Assembly (NCBI GenBank): GCA_002405805.1
Contig: DHMN01000052.1
Span: 1-15,600, forward strand
From: Cyanobacteria bacterium UBA4641
Lineage (GTDB): Bacteria; Cyanobacteriota; Vampirovibrionia; Gastranaerophilales; Gastranaerophilaceae
Reading direction: 5' to 3'
DNA: 15,600 nt
The position numbers and the translations under genes were made by a program. Positions 6,440 through 13,571 of the stretch are shown in pieces (the first letter of the stretch is position 1; the number at the start of each line of letters is the position of its first letter). The notes below the pieces were generated by a model. The model searched no databases, had not been told where the DNA came from, and saw only the letters and a program-made list of their open reading frames with translations.

Positions 6440-6482
6440 AAAAAAGGTAAAAAGTCCCTATCATACGACCTTTCACCTTTTC
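6440..6482 (-). terminator. Probable terminator after pheS
   Basis: On the minus strand, AAAAGGTGAAAGGTC faces GGACTTTTTACCTTTT with G-T pairs, and the second arm ends in T6. It lies in the 79-base gap between the pheS stop and the rseP start. It would end the kdsA-MBL-pheS transcript or limit read-through into rseP. Confidence 0.65.
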
Positions 6483-6494
6483 CTACATATAAAA

Positions 6495-7535
6495 TTAGTG
6501 TTTAAATTGTTCTAAAAATCTAACATCGTTATTGAAGAACAATCTGATATCATCAACTGCATATTTAAGCATAGCAAGTCTTTCAACCCCCATACCGAAT
6601 GCAAATCCTGAATATACATCAGGGTCAATACCTACACCGCGAAGTACGTTAGGGTCAACCATGCCTGCACCAAGTATTTCCAACCAACCGGTACCTGAAC
6701 ATGTTCTGCAACCTTTTCCTTCACACATAATACATTGAACATCAATTTCTGCAGAAGGTTCTGTGAATGGGAAGAAACTGCTTCTGAATCTTGTCGGACG
6801 ACTTGCACCAAAATAAATTCTGATAAATTCGTTCAAGACGCCCTTCAAATCTCCAAATGTAATATCTTTATCTACATAAAGACCTTCGATTTGGTGGAAG
6901 AAGTTATTTTTACGAGAATTTATATTTTCGTTTCTGTAAACTCTCCCAGGAGCAATAATTCTGATTGGAGGTTTTTGGTTTTCCATTACGTGAATTTGAG
7001 CACCTGAAGTTTGACTTCTCAACACAACGTTTTTAGCAACATTTGTATAGAATGTATCTTGCATATCACGTGCAGGGTGGTCTTTTGGAACATTCAACAT
7101 ATCAAAGTTGAAGTATTCTGTTTCAACTTCCGGAGAGTTTTCGTTTGGAGCAACAGAAAAACCTAAGCTTTGGAAAATTGAAACAATTTCATTTGTAGTA
7201 GATGTCAACGGATGAACATGACCACGCGGAATGTATTGCCCCGGAAGTGTTACATCCAATCTTTCTTTCTCTAATTTTTTATTTAATTCTTGTTCGTAGA
7301 ACAAATGAAATTTTTCAGAAATTGAAGATTCCAATTTTTTAGTAATATCGTTTGCCAATGAGCCTACAACTCTTTTGTCTTCAGGTGATAAGTCTTTTAA
7401 ACCTTTTTTAATTTCGTTAAATTCACCCTTACGGCTCAAATATTTGAATTTAATATCTTCCAAATCTTTTACTGTAGCAGCTTTTTCAATATCTGCAACA
7501 GCATCAGAATAAATTTTTTCTAGTTGTTCCTTCAT
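6495..7535 (-). CDS. pheS: Phenylalanyl-tRNA synthetase alpha subunit
   Basis: The catalytic subunit of the alpha2-beta2 enzyme that charges tRNA-Phe. The N-terminal ~90 residues form the tRNA-binding coiled coil. The class II core follows: motif 1 around H-P-L-T-S-T-T-N-E-I (108-117), motif 2 with F-H-Q-I-E-G-L (213-219), and motif 3 G-M-G-V-E-R-L-A-M-L-K-Y (314-325). Four cysteines at 268, 271, 276 and 279 (C-x2-C-x4-C-x2-C) precede G-T-G-W-L-E-I-L-G-A-G-M-V, as in many bacterial PheS such as that of Bacillus. The length of 346 is typical. The start is fixed by GAGGT about 8 bases before ATG 7535, 10 bases after the hydrolase stop. The beta-subunit gene pheT is not next to it, unlike in many bacteria. 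Confidence 0.97.
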   Translation of the reverse strand: MKEQLEKIYSDAVADIEKAATVKDLEDIKFKYLSRKGEFNEIKKGLKDLSPEDKRVVGSLANDITKKLESSISEKFHLFYEQELNKKLEKERLDVTLPGQYIPRGHVHPLTSTTNEIVSIFQSLGFSVAPNENSPEVETEYFNFDMLNVPKDHPARDMQDTFYTNVAKNVVLRSQTSGAQIHVMENQKPPIRIIAPGRVYRNENINSRKNNFFHQIEGLYVDKDITFGDLKGVLNEFIRIYFGASRPTRFRSSFFPFTEPSAEIDVQCIMCEGKGCRTCSGTGWLEILGAGMVDPNVLRGVGIDPDVYSGFAFGMGVERLAMLKYAVDDIRLFFNNDVRFLEQFKH

Positions 7536-7545
7536 TTTTATACCT

Positions 7546-8172
7546 CTATATATTTACAATTTCATTAAATCTTTTTTCGTAGCCGATTGTTGTTTTGTCG
7601 CCATGACCTGTGTATACGGTTGTTTCATCAGGCAACTTAAACAGTTTCTCTTTGATACTTTTTTCAATTGCTCTAAAATCCCCTTCCGGCAAATCACAAC
7701 GTCCGACACTGCCTCTAAACAAAGTGTCGCCTGAGAAAAGGTTGTCGCCAATAAGGTAGCACATTCCGCCCATTGTATGACCGGCAGTTGCAATTGCCTT
7801 GATTTTAGTATTTCCGATAGAAAATTCGTCGCCATCTTTGACAAAATGTGTAATTTCGCCAACTTCAGGAATCTTTTCTCCTGCAAACATCAACATCATA
7901 TCTGGAGCAAGTTTAACTTGAGACAAATCATCTTGTGAAACATAAGTATCAACGCAAAATTCTGTTTTAAACTTGTCAATCCCAAGCAAGTGGTCAAAAT
8001 GTCCATGTGTCAAAAGAATATATTTCAACTTTGCACCACTGTCTTTTATTGCTTGAATAAATTCAGGACGAGCAGATGAGCAATCAATCAACACAGCCTC
8101 TTTTGACTCTTCATCAATTACAAGGTAATTATTTGCATTTATCGGTCCTTCTACAAAAGTTTTTATAATCAT
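7546..8172 (-). CDS. MBL-fold hydrolase, glyoxalase II-like
   Basis: A cytoplasmic 208-residue metallo-beta-lactamase-fold enzyme. Metal ligands are visible: T-H-G-H-F-D-H (55-61), His132 in G-H-T-M-G-G, Asp149 in F-S-G-D-T-L-F, and His190 in Y-T-G-H-G-D. The size and the short C-terminus fit the small YcbL/GloC group of glyoxalase II-like hydrolases, which split thioesters such as S-lactoylglutathione; the substrate here is not known, and a lineage without glutathione would need a different thiol. Its ATG overlaps the kdsA stop codon (ATGA) and no strong ribosome site precedes it, so translation is probably coupled to kdsA. pheS starts 10 bases after it. Confidence 0.9.
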   Translation of the reverse strand: MIIKTFVEGPINANNYLVIDEESKEAVLIDCSSARPEFIQAIKDSGAKLKYILLTHGHFDHLLGIDKFKTEFCVDTYVSQDDLSQVKLAPDMMLMFAGEKIPEVGEITHFVKDGDEFSIGNTKIKAIATAGHTMGGMCYLIGDNLFSGDTLFRGSVGRCDLPEGDFRAIEKSIKEKLFKLPDETTVYTGHGDKTTIGYEKRFNEIVNI

Positions 8173-8996
8173 TTGTTTCTGACAACCTCAAAAATTTTCT
8201 TACACATTGCAAACAATTCTCTTGCATCTTTTAATGCAACCATATTTGGTCCGTCGCATAGAGCCTTATCAGGGTCAGGGTGAACCTCGAAGAACAACAC
8301 GTTAGCACCTGCAGCCATTGCAGCCTTGGCTAAAGTCGGCACAAATCTTCTGTCTCCGCCTGAGCAATTACCCTTAGCTCCCGGAAGTTGAACACTGTGA
8401 GTTGCATCAAATACCACAGGATAGCCAAAAGATTGCATAATAGGAATTCCCCTAAAATCTACAACCAAATTGTTATAGCCAAAAGAAGAACCTCTATCTG
8501 TCAACAAAATTTGATGATTTCCTGAATCTTCGACCTTTTTAACCAATGAACCCATTTGTTCAGGTGATAAAAATTGACCCTTTTTAATATTTACAATCTT
8601 GCCTGTTTTTGCGGCTGCAACCAAAATATCGGTTTGTCTGCACAAAAACGCAGGAATTTGCAAAATATCAGCAACTTTTGCCACCATCTCGGCTTGGTCT
8701 GGGGTATGAATATCTGTCACAATCGGTAAGTCAAATTTATCTTTAACCTCTTGCAACATCTCTAAACCTTTCACTAGCCCCGGACCTCTATATGAAGTGA
8801 TAGACGAGCGGTTAGCCTTATCAAATGAAGATTTGAATACATAATTGATACCCAAATCCTGTGTAATCTCTTTTAAACCTTGGGCAGTTTCGTTCAAAAT
8901 TTCTTGACTTTCTGCAGCACAAGGACCGGCAAGAATAGTTAATTTATCCCCACCAATTTCAAAATCCCTTAATTTAATTCTCTTAATATTTTCCAT
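8169..8996 (-). CDS. kdsA: 3-deoxy-8-phosphooctulonate (Kdo-8-P) synthase
   Basis: Joins phosphoenolpyruvate to arabinose-5-phosphate to make Kdo-8-phosphate, precursor of the Kdo of the LPS inner core; this points to a Gram-negative envelope. Signature segments: L-A-G-P-C-A-A-E-S (22-30), F-K-S-S-F-D-K-A-N-R-S-S, L-T-D-R-G-S-S-F-G-Y-N-N-L-V-V-D-F-R-G, D-A-T-H-S-V-Q-L-P-G and F-F-E-V-H-P-D-P-D-K-A. Cys26 in A-G-P-C is the metal-ligand cysteine of the metal-dependent (Aquifex-type) class; the E. coli enzyme has Asn there. The start is set at ATG 8996, giving 275 residues. A GTG at 9029 would extend it but lies inside the predicted -35 box and has no ribosome site. The promoter suggests a leaderless message. 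First gene of the kdsA-MBL-pheS operon. Confidence 0.95.
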   Translation of the reverse strand: MENIKRIKLRDFEIGGDKLTILAGPCAAESQEILNETAQGLKEITQDLGINYVFKSSFDKANRSSITSYRGPGLVKGLEMLQEVKDKFDLPIVTDIHTPDQAEMVAKVADILQIPAFLCRQTDILVAAAKTGKIVNIKKGQFLSPEQMGSLVKKVEDSGNHQILLTDRGSSFGYNNLVVDFRGIPIMQSFGYPVVFDATHSVQLPGAKGNCSGGDRRFVPTLAKAAMAAGANVLFFEVHPDPDKALCDGPNMVALKDARELFAMCKKIFEVVRNK

Positions 8997-9002
8997 ACCT
9001 AA

Positions 9003-9031
9003 ATTATATGAAAAATATAACCAAAACACAA
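9003..9031 (-). promoter_or_regulatory. kdsA promoter, predicted leaderless
   Basis: On the minus strand, TTGTGT at 9031-9026, a 17-bp spacer and TATAAT at 9008-9003. Only 6 bases separate the -10 box from ATG 8996, so the usual start site falls on the start codon. Confidence 0.75.
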
Positions 9032-9045
9032 GCGAACTAAAAATA

Positions 9046-9074
9046 TTGCAATCACATGCTAAAAATGGTATAAT
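9046..9074 (+). promoter_or_regulatory. Promoter of the 132-residue gene, predicted leaderless
   Basis: TTGCAA at 9046-9051, a 17-bp spacer, then TATAAT at 9069-9074, with an upstream TGG that makes an extended -10. ATG 9081 follows after 6 bases, the same geometry as the kdsA promoter opposite. The two -35 boxes are 14 bases apart. Confidence 0.8.
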
Positions 9075-9080
9075 CTATTT

Positions 9081-9479
9081 ATGGGCGCTATATTTTTTAA
9101 AGATAATATTTGGGGAATAACATTCATAGTCCTTGCTGCACTGATTATAATATTTGCTATAGGTACCAATGATATGGAATGCTCAAAAGCACAAAATATC
9201 TGCCATATCTATGAAAGAAGGGGCTTTAGTCGAGAATTGACTGATTCGTTTAAACTTACAGATATAAAGTATCATTACATTAAGTATCATAGAGGGCAGG
9301 GAAGACACAGTCACAGCAGCTACAAGGTATGTTTAGAATTTAATGATAATCATAATTTATTTTTACCTTTTGATACACGCACAGAAGAAGCTGCCGAAAC
9401 TATTTATGCAAACATGATGATTCAACCGGAATATAAGCTTAAAGGAACCTATTTCAAAACTTTCTTTGATTTGTATTAA
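9081..9479 (+). CDS. Single-span membrane protein of unknown function (132 aa)
   Basis: No family is recognised. A hydrophobic helix spans about residues 10-28, followed by a short segment with two cysteines (C34, C41) and a polar domain rich in Tyr, His and Lys, with an H-R-G-Q-G-R-H-S-H-S-S stretch near 69-79. This suggests an N-terminally anchored protein with a small beta-rich domain; the bulk of the charged residues follow the helix. It has no ribosome-binding site, but a near-consensus extended -10 promoter ends 6 bases before the ATG, so the gene is very likely expressed. It is transcribed divergently from kdsA, which hints at an envelope role without proving it. Confidence 0.8.
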   Translation: MGAIFFKDNIWGITFIVLAALIIIFAIGTNDMECSKAQNICHIYERRGFSRELTDSFKLTDIKYHYIKYHRGQGRHSHSSYKVCLEFNDNHNLFLPFDTRTEEAAETIYANMMIQPEYKLKGTYFKTFFDLY

Positions 9480-9569
9480 ACAAAAATTTAAAGTGAAAAA
9501 TAATGTATACGTTGGAAACATTGAATTGTAGGCATTGTAATACCGCCATACATAAAAGCACAAAAGACT

Positions 9570-9638
9570 TGTCATTCTGAAAGCTTAGAAAATTTGCGTG
9601 AAGAATGAACGCATAATTTTCTTGCTATTCAGAATGAC
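9570..9638. repeat. 69-bp hairpin element, best-preserved copy
   Basis: Ends are perfect inverted repeats, GTCATTCTGAA and TTCAGAATGAC. Inside, AGCTTAGAAAATT faces AATTTTCTTGCT with one bulge, and at the apex GCGT pairs with ACGC around a 9-base loop. It carries no gene and is too short to encode a transposase. It lies between the convergent 9081 and 9696 genes. Confidence 0.85.
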
Positions 9639-9659
9639 TTAGACCTTTTTAGTCAATTA

Positions 9660-9686
9660 GAGATTTCAAAAAATCTCGGAATGACG
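9660..9686. repeat. GAGATTT...AAATCTC hairpin ending in CGGAATGACG
   Basis: A 7-bp perfect stem with a short A-rich loop, ending in the CGGAATGAC shared with 1177-1205. It is 10 bases past the SPOR gene stop (9696), so it could also serve as that operon's transcript end, though no U tract follows on the minus strand. Confidence 0.6.
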
Positions 9687-9695
9687 TATTTTTTC

Positions 9696-10433
9696 CTACT
9701 CAACAATCACCCTCGCAGGGAAATTGCTCTTTAGCAATCCGTTTGCTGCTTGTTGAGCCTTCTCTCGAGAGGAATAAGAACCAACCTGCAAAGTATAGTA
9801 ACCGCCAAGATTTTTAACCACAGGCGTAACCCCTAGACCTGCATCTTGAATAATTGATTTAGCAACTTCTGCTTGCTTATCGGTTGCATAATACCCTACA
9901 ACAACCTTGGCATTGACAGTTTGCTCCGCCGGAGTCATTGCAGATTGAGGTTTTGGAGCTTGCTGAACAGGTTTTGTTTGTTTATTATTTTGTTGGTCAA
10001 TTTTTTGAACTTCAGGCTGATTATTTTTTACAGCATCTTGAACTTTTGCAAGTTCAGCCTCCATTTGACCGACAGTTTTTCTCTTTTGTTGAGGCAAAAT
10101 AACTTTTTCATCCAATTCAGGAGAAAACATATCTTCTGAATCTGATTTTTTCCCCTCATCCTCTTGTTGCAAATTACGCAAACGGTCATCAATAACCGAA
10201 CCGTTTGAAGAATTATCATCATCCTGAACAGATGCAACTTCATCGTCAGATGTAATACCAACATCTACATTTGGTGACAAAATCTTTGCAAAACCAAGAA
10301 TTATAAGCACTCCGACAATAAAAACGGAAATAAACAAAGTCATATCTTTATTTGGAGCTTTTTTAACTTTTTTCTTGTAATCATTATATGAAAAATGTGA
10401 AGAAGTTTCGTATTTATCAGTATCTTTTAACAT
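9696..10433 (-). CDS. SPOR-domain membrane protein
   Basis: A 245-residue bitopic protein: a basic cytoplasmic tail (1-30), one membrane helix (31-50), an acidic and then Gln/Pro-rich periplasmic linker (about 55-170) with a short helical segment near 120-140, and a C-terminal SPOR domain (about 174-245). The repeats of that domain are visible as K-V-V-V-G-Y-Y-A-T and G-Y-Y-T-L-Q-V-G-S-Y. SPOR domains bind septal glycan strands stripped of stem peptides, so a cell-division role like that of FtsN or DedD is likely; the exact partner is unknown. Its ATG overlaps the upstream stop by one base (TAATG), with GAGGTG inside the upstream gene. Last gene of the operon. Confidence 0.9.
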   Translation of the reverse strand: MLKDTDKYETSSHFSYNDYKKKVKKAPNKDMTLFISVFIVGVLIILGFAKILSPNVDVGITSDDEVASVQDDDNSSNGSVIDDRLRNLQQEDEGKKSDSEDMFSPELDEKVILPQQKRKTVGQMEAELAKVQDAVKNNQPEVQKIDQQNNKQTKPVQQAPKPQSAMTPAEQTVNAKVVVGYYATDKQAEVAKSIIQDAGLGVTPVVKNLGGYYTLQVGSYSSREKAQQAANGLLKSNFPARVIVE

Positions 10434-10987
10434 TAAACACCTCGCACTTTCGTACTTGCAAGAATTATATCTTCAATTTCGTCACTGTAATTTTGCATAA
10501 CTTCTTGCGCAAATTCTTTTATATCCTCAATTCCTAAATCGCTGCCCAAGCCTGAGACAGGAATAGGAGCACCGTCTGATAAAATATTTAATCCTGTGTG
10601 AATCAATACAGATGTCATTGACTTGGTTGCAATAGATACAGACAATTTTTTGTCATTAACAAACAAATCGTCCCCATTTCTTCTAACAAAAAACCCGCGT
10701 TTTTCCAAAGCCTCTTTAATACAAGTTACAAGCAATCTTTGGCGGAAAACACCTTCAACAAGTTCAACATTGAATTGTTCTGTAATAAAGCTAAGCATAT
10801 ATTTGCTATAAATCGGTTCGTTATTTATAACATCTTCAATATCGACCATTTCGGTCAACTTAACTTCACATTCTCCAACAAATGCGACAATCGCATCGCC
10901 TTGAATTTTAAAATTCTTATAAATCCAATGTGGTGCTAATTGCGAACCAATATATTTAATTTCGTTTTCAATAAATAATGTTTTCAT
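10433..10987 (-). CDS. DUF366-family protein
   Basis: A cytoplasmic protein of 184 residues that I match from memory to the DUF366 family: the beginning M-K-T-L-F-I-E-N, H-W-I-Y-K-N-F, G-D-A-I-V-A-F-V-G-E-C-E-V, M-V-D-I-E-D and F-R-Q-R-L-L-V. The function is unknown. The start is set at ATG 10987, 4 bases after the queC stop; a TTG at 10999 would overlap queC and has no better ribosome site. The stop overlaps the start of the SPOR gene (TAATG). Being squeezed between queC and the SPOR gene suggests coexpression; a link to 7-deazaguanine metabolism through queC is possible but inferred only from position. Confidence 0.8.
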   Translation of the reverse strand: MKTLFIENEIKYIGSQLAPHWIYKNFKIQGDAIVAFVGECEVKLTEMVDIEDVINNEPIYSKYMLSFITEQFNVELVEGVFRQRLLVTCIKEALEKRGFFVRRNGDDLFVNDKKLSVSIATKSMTSVLIHTGLNILSDGAPIPVSGLGSDLGIEDIKEFAQEVMQNYSDEIEDIILASTKVRGV

Positions 10988-10991
10988 CTTC

Positions 10992-11660
10992 TTACTCAAA
11001 AAGAACCTTTATGTACTCGTCGGCATGATTTGCTTCAAGCGCATGTTTTAGCCTTGAGCATGACTCACATATCCCACAATGCTTTGCTCCGCCTTGATAA
11101 CAGCTTCTGGTAAGTTCCAAAGGAACACCATGCTGCAAAGCTAACATGACTATATCATTTTTATCAGAATTTATCAAGGGTGCAACAACTTTTGGCGATT
11201 TTTGAGTCGAAAATTCAAATTCTTTATTAACCGCATCAATAAATTCTTGCGTATTGTCAGGAAACGTTTGTCCTTCTTCCTTATTCGCACCAATCAAAAT
11301 ATAATCATAACCGTAAGAATCAGCAAAACTGCCTGCAATATTCAAAAATAACCCGTTACGATTTGGAACCCAAACAGATTTAGCGGAATTTTCAGGATTA
11401 TCAAGTTCATTCCCTGTCGGAACATCCTTATCTGAAACAAGGGCAGTTTGAGTGACATTTTTTAGCCAATCAAGTTTTATAACCTTATGTTCCAAATTAT
11501 AATATTCACAAATCTTGGCAGATGATTCAATTTCTTGTTCTGCAGATTTTTGTCCATAGTCAAAAGTCAAAGCCAAGGAGACATTTAACTCTTCTTTTTT
11601 TAATCCCAAACTAACAAGTGAATCCAATCCGCCTGATAATAAAATTATTGATTTTGCCAT
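10992..11660 (-). CDS. queC: 7-cyano-7-deazaguanine (preQ0) synthase
   Basis: Converts 7-carboxy-7-deazaguanine to preQ0 with ATP and ammonia, on the way to queuosine in tRNA. The 222-residue product has a PP-loop S-G-G-L-D-S near residue 8 and the zinc-binding cysteines in R-S-C-Y-Q-G-G-A-K-H-C-G-I-C-E-S-C-S-R (about 186-204), the normal family arrangement. The start is set at ATG 11660: M-A-K-S-I-I-L-L-S-G-G begins at the conserved first strand, AGGAA lies just before it, and it comes one base after the HEAT gene stop. An upstream extension to 11708 would overlap that gene. The other pathway genes (queD, queE, queF) are not in the window. Confidence 0.95.
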   Translation of the reverse strand: MAKSIILLSGGLDSLVSLGLKKEELNVSLALTFDYGQKSAEQEIESSAKICEYYNLEHKVIKLDWLKNVTQTALVSDKDVPTGNELDNPENSAKSVWVPNRNGLFLNIAGSFADSYGYDYILIGANKEEGQTFPDNTQEFIDAVNKEFEFSTQKSPKVVAPLINSDKNDIVMLALQHGVPLELTRSCYQGGAKHCGICESCSRLKHALEANHADEYIKVLFE

Positions 11661-11661
11661 A

Positions 11662-12624
11662 TTATTCCTGTTCTTCCTCATACTCTTCCAAAATCGTAAC
11701 CGCCTCAACTTTCAATGCATCAGGGTAATTCGGAGAGTTGATAATTTCATCTAAAATACTGCGGTCAGACATATTGTATAACGCTATCATCGCATTTTTC
11801 TTAACTTCTATATCTGAATCTGTCTCTAAACAATGCTTAATTGTTTCGTAGGCTTTTGGATGGTCACAATCCATCAATGCCTCAATCGCATTTATCCTGA
11901 CCTGAGAAGATTCATCGGATAAAGAATTTCGCAAAGCCTTGAAAACTCGTTCGTTATCAGAAAATCCCATTTTTGTAAGAGCCTCAATTGCGCGCTCTTT
12001 TAGAAAACTGAATTTATCCATAATGCCTTGTTTAGCCTCAATAATACTAACAAGCGGGTCAATTGCCCTTTTATCACCCAATAAACCTAAAGCCGATACC
12101 GCAGATTCGCGCAAATAAACAGACTTTTCGTCTTCGTCATTAACGACATCAATCAACGGAGCAACCGCAAATCTGTCACCGATTCTGCCAAGAGCATCCG
12201 CACATGCCAGTCTTACTCGGTAATTTTCGTTTTTATTATTCATGCAATAAAGTAAAGATGAGACGACATCCGTATTTTTTTGATTTGCAATAGCTTTAGC
12301 GCACATTACGCGGACATTGTTATATTTTTCTTTTGTCTCAGAATCTGAATAATTTGCGTTTTTCAGTAACAAAACATCCACAAGATATTCCAGACTTGAT
12401 GGGTCACGATAGACATCAAGATTTCTTATTATGTGCATAATTACGTCAGGCTCTGTTGCAACAGATAGCATGTAATTATATATTTCAACAAGTTGAGAAT
12501 GTTGGTATAGTGTTTTTAAGTTATCAATATTTGAGATTACGAGACTGTCATCCATGCCCCCAAAAAGACCGCAGTTTTGAGCTATGGCCTTTATATCGAA
12601 ATTCGTATCACTGCTCACGTTCAC
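11662..12624 (-). CDS. HEAT-repeat protein (phycobilisome-lyase type repeats)
   Basis: A soluble 320-residue helical scaffold. Tandem HEAT-like repeats run from about residue 55 to 310; the clearest are R-V-R-L-A-C-A-D-A-L-G-R-I-G-D (137-151), L-R-E-S-A-V-S-A-L-G-L-L-G-D (171-184), and less exact units near 209-240 and 250-285. This repeat style is common in cyanobacterial CpcE/NblB proteins, but a bilin lyase role is not supported: no phycobiliprotein gene is present and the domain is a general protein-binding fold. It probably mediates protein contacts. The start is GTG 12624, with AGAGGT 6 bases before it. First gene of the operon with queC, DUF366 and SPOR; queC follows after one base. 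Confidence 0.9.
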   Translation of the reverse strand: MNVSSDTNFDIKAIAQNCGLFGGMDDSLVISNIDNLKTLYQHSQLVEIYNYMLSVATEPDVIMHIIRNLDVYRDPSSLEYLVDVLLLKNANYSDSETKEKYNNVRVMCAKAIANQKNTDVVSSLLYCMNNKNENYRVRLACADALGRIGDRFAVAPLIDVVNDEDEKSVYLRESAVSALGLLGDKRAIDPLVSIIEAKQGIMDKFSFLKERAIEALTKMGFSDNERVFKALRNSLSDESSQVRINAIEALMDCDHPKAYETIKHCLETDSDIEVKKNAMIALYNMSDRSILDEIINSPNYPDALKVEAVTILEEYEEEQE

Positions 12625-12797
12625 CCTCGCACCTCTTGAACAAATAAAATCTTCTTATATATAAATAATATAACAGTTTTACCTAATAATCTTAAAATTA
12701 AATTTGAATTGTAACATTTTCGTAATTATCGCGCAAATTTTATTTTCCTTTGTTTTAAGATTAATGTGTAGCAGTTAATTAATTTAAGTGGTGTGAC
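12625..12797. other. AT-rich divergent gap
   Basis: The only gap that separates the HEAT operon from the 12798 genes. It is AT-rich with runs such as TTATATATAAATAATATAAC, so several -10-like words occur on both strands, but no pair with a good -35 stands out. No palindromic repeat of the families found elsewhere is present. Confidence 0.5.
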
Positions 12798-13571
12798 ATG
12801 AATATAGACTCAATTAAAATTTACTCCGCCGACTCTATCAGCAAACCCAAGCGAAAAAACGAAAATGGGCAGGGCTTTAGAGAGAATAGTGTGGATTTGT
12901 GTAACGAAAAAAGTGTGAATAGAGGATATTATGGCGGTAGCTTAACGAGTTTTGGAGCTGCCGCTAATTCTTACTCGGATTTGGGCAAACCGCTTTGCGA
13001 CAAAATCTTTCGTTCAAAGAATTTTCAATGGTTAGTAGAAACAGCCGAAGAACAATCTGTAATCGGTGCTGCGTTAGTATCATTGGTCGTAGCAGGTGGC
13101 TTGAGACCGGCAACAAACCTTGCAATGGCAGGTAAAAAAGATAAAGAAGACAGTATCTACGCTGCATCTCACGCAATATCATCAGCCTTAATCGGCTTTG
13201 CGGTATCTTCTATTGTGATGGCTCCATTTAGTGCAGCTTTCAAAAAAATTAAAGAAAATCCTAAAAAATATTTACAAGGACTTGAAAATGTTCTTGGAGT
13301 AGAAAAAATAGGTCCTCGTAAATTAGAAAAATCAATTGCTTATAAAAAATTGAGTAAAATTGCTCAATTTGTTCCTGATACATTAGTTCTTGGTATTCCA
13401 AAAGCAATGTTGACAATTGCTTTGATTCCTCCGATTTTGAAATACGTTTTCCATATGGAAAAAGGTCAGAAAAAAGATTCCCCTAAGCAAGCGGAACTAC
13501 AAAATATGAATTTTGCCAAAACTCAATTAAACAGTTCGGCATTCAAATCAATTCAAGGAGGTATAGAATAA
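12798..13571 (+). CDS. Lineage-specific membrane protein of unknown function (257 aa)
   Basis: I do not recognise a family. A polar, disordered-looking N-terminus (1-50) ends in a S-F-G-A-A-A element. Three hydrophobic segments follow near 86-108, 125-147 and 195-220, separated by short Lys/Glu-rich links such as A-G-K-K-D-K-E-D (110-117). The C-terminus is polar. The layout of two close hydrophobic segments split by a charged link, then a later one ending in a Pro-containing stretch, resembles the next gene product. Only a weak GGTG site precedes the ATG. Its stop codon overlaps the start of 13571 by one base (TAATG), so the two are translated together and probably function together, at a membrane. 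Confidence 0.8.
   Translation: MNIDSIKIYSADSISKPKRKNENGQGFRENSVDLCNEKSVNRGYYGGSLTSFGAAANSYSDLGKPLCDKIFRSKNFQWLVETAEEQSVIGAALVSLVVAGGLRPATNLAMAGKKDKEDSIYAASHAISSALIGFAVSSIVMAPFSAAFKKIKENPKKYLQGLENVLGVEKIGPRKLEKSIAYKKLSKIAQFVPDTLVLGIPKAMLTIALIPPILKYVFHMEKGQKKDSPKQAELQNMNFAKTQLNSSAFKSIQGGIE

Noticed and set aside
7554..7886. 110-residue open frame on the same strand as the MBL hydrolase, in another frame
   Set aside because: Lies wholly within the hydrolase gene, whose metal ligands are all present in the correct frame.
8997..9029. Longer kdsA start at GTG 9029
   Set aside because: It lies in the predicted -35 box, has no ribosome site, and adds 11 hydrophobic residues that a cytoplasmic enzyme would not be expected to have.
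11661..11708. Longer queC start at 11708
   Set aside because: It would overlap the end of the HEAT gene and precede the conserved first strand; ATG 11660 has an AGGAA site.
11662..12624. Bilin lyase (CpcE-like) function for the HEAT protein
   Set aside because: The repeats are shared by many scaffolds; there is no phycobiliprotein or partner lyase gene nearby and the likely host is not photosynthetic.
12625..12797. preQ1-type riboswitch for the queC operon
   Set aside because: queC is the second gene, and the AT-rich leader upstream of the first gene shows no GC-rich stem or pseudoknot that I can recognise.
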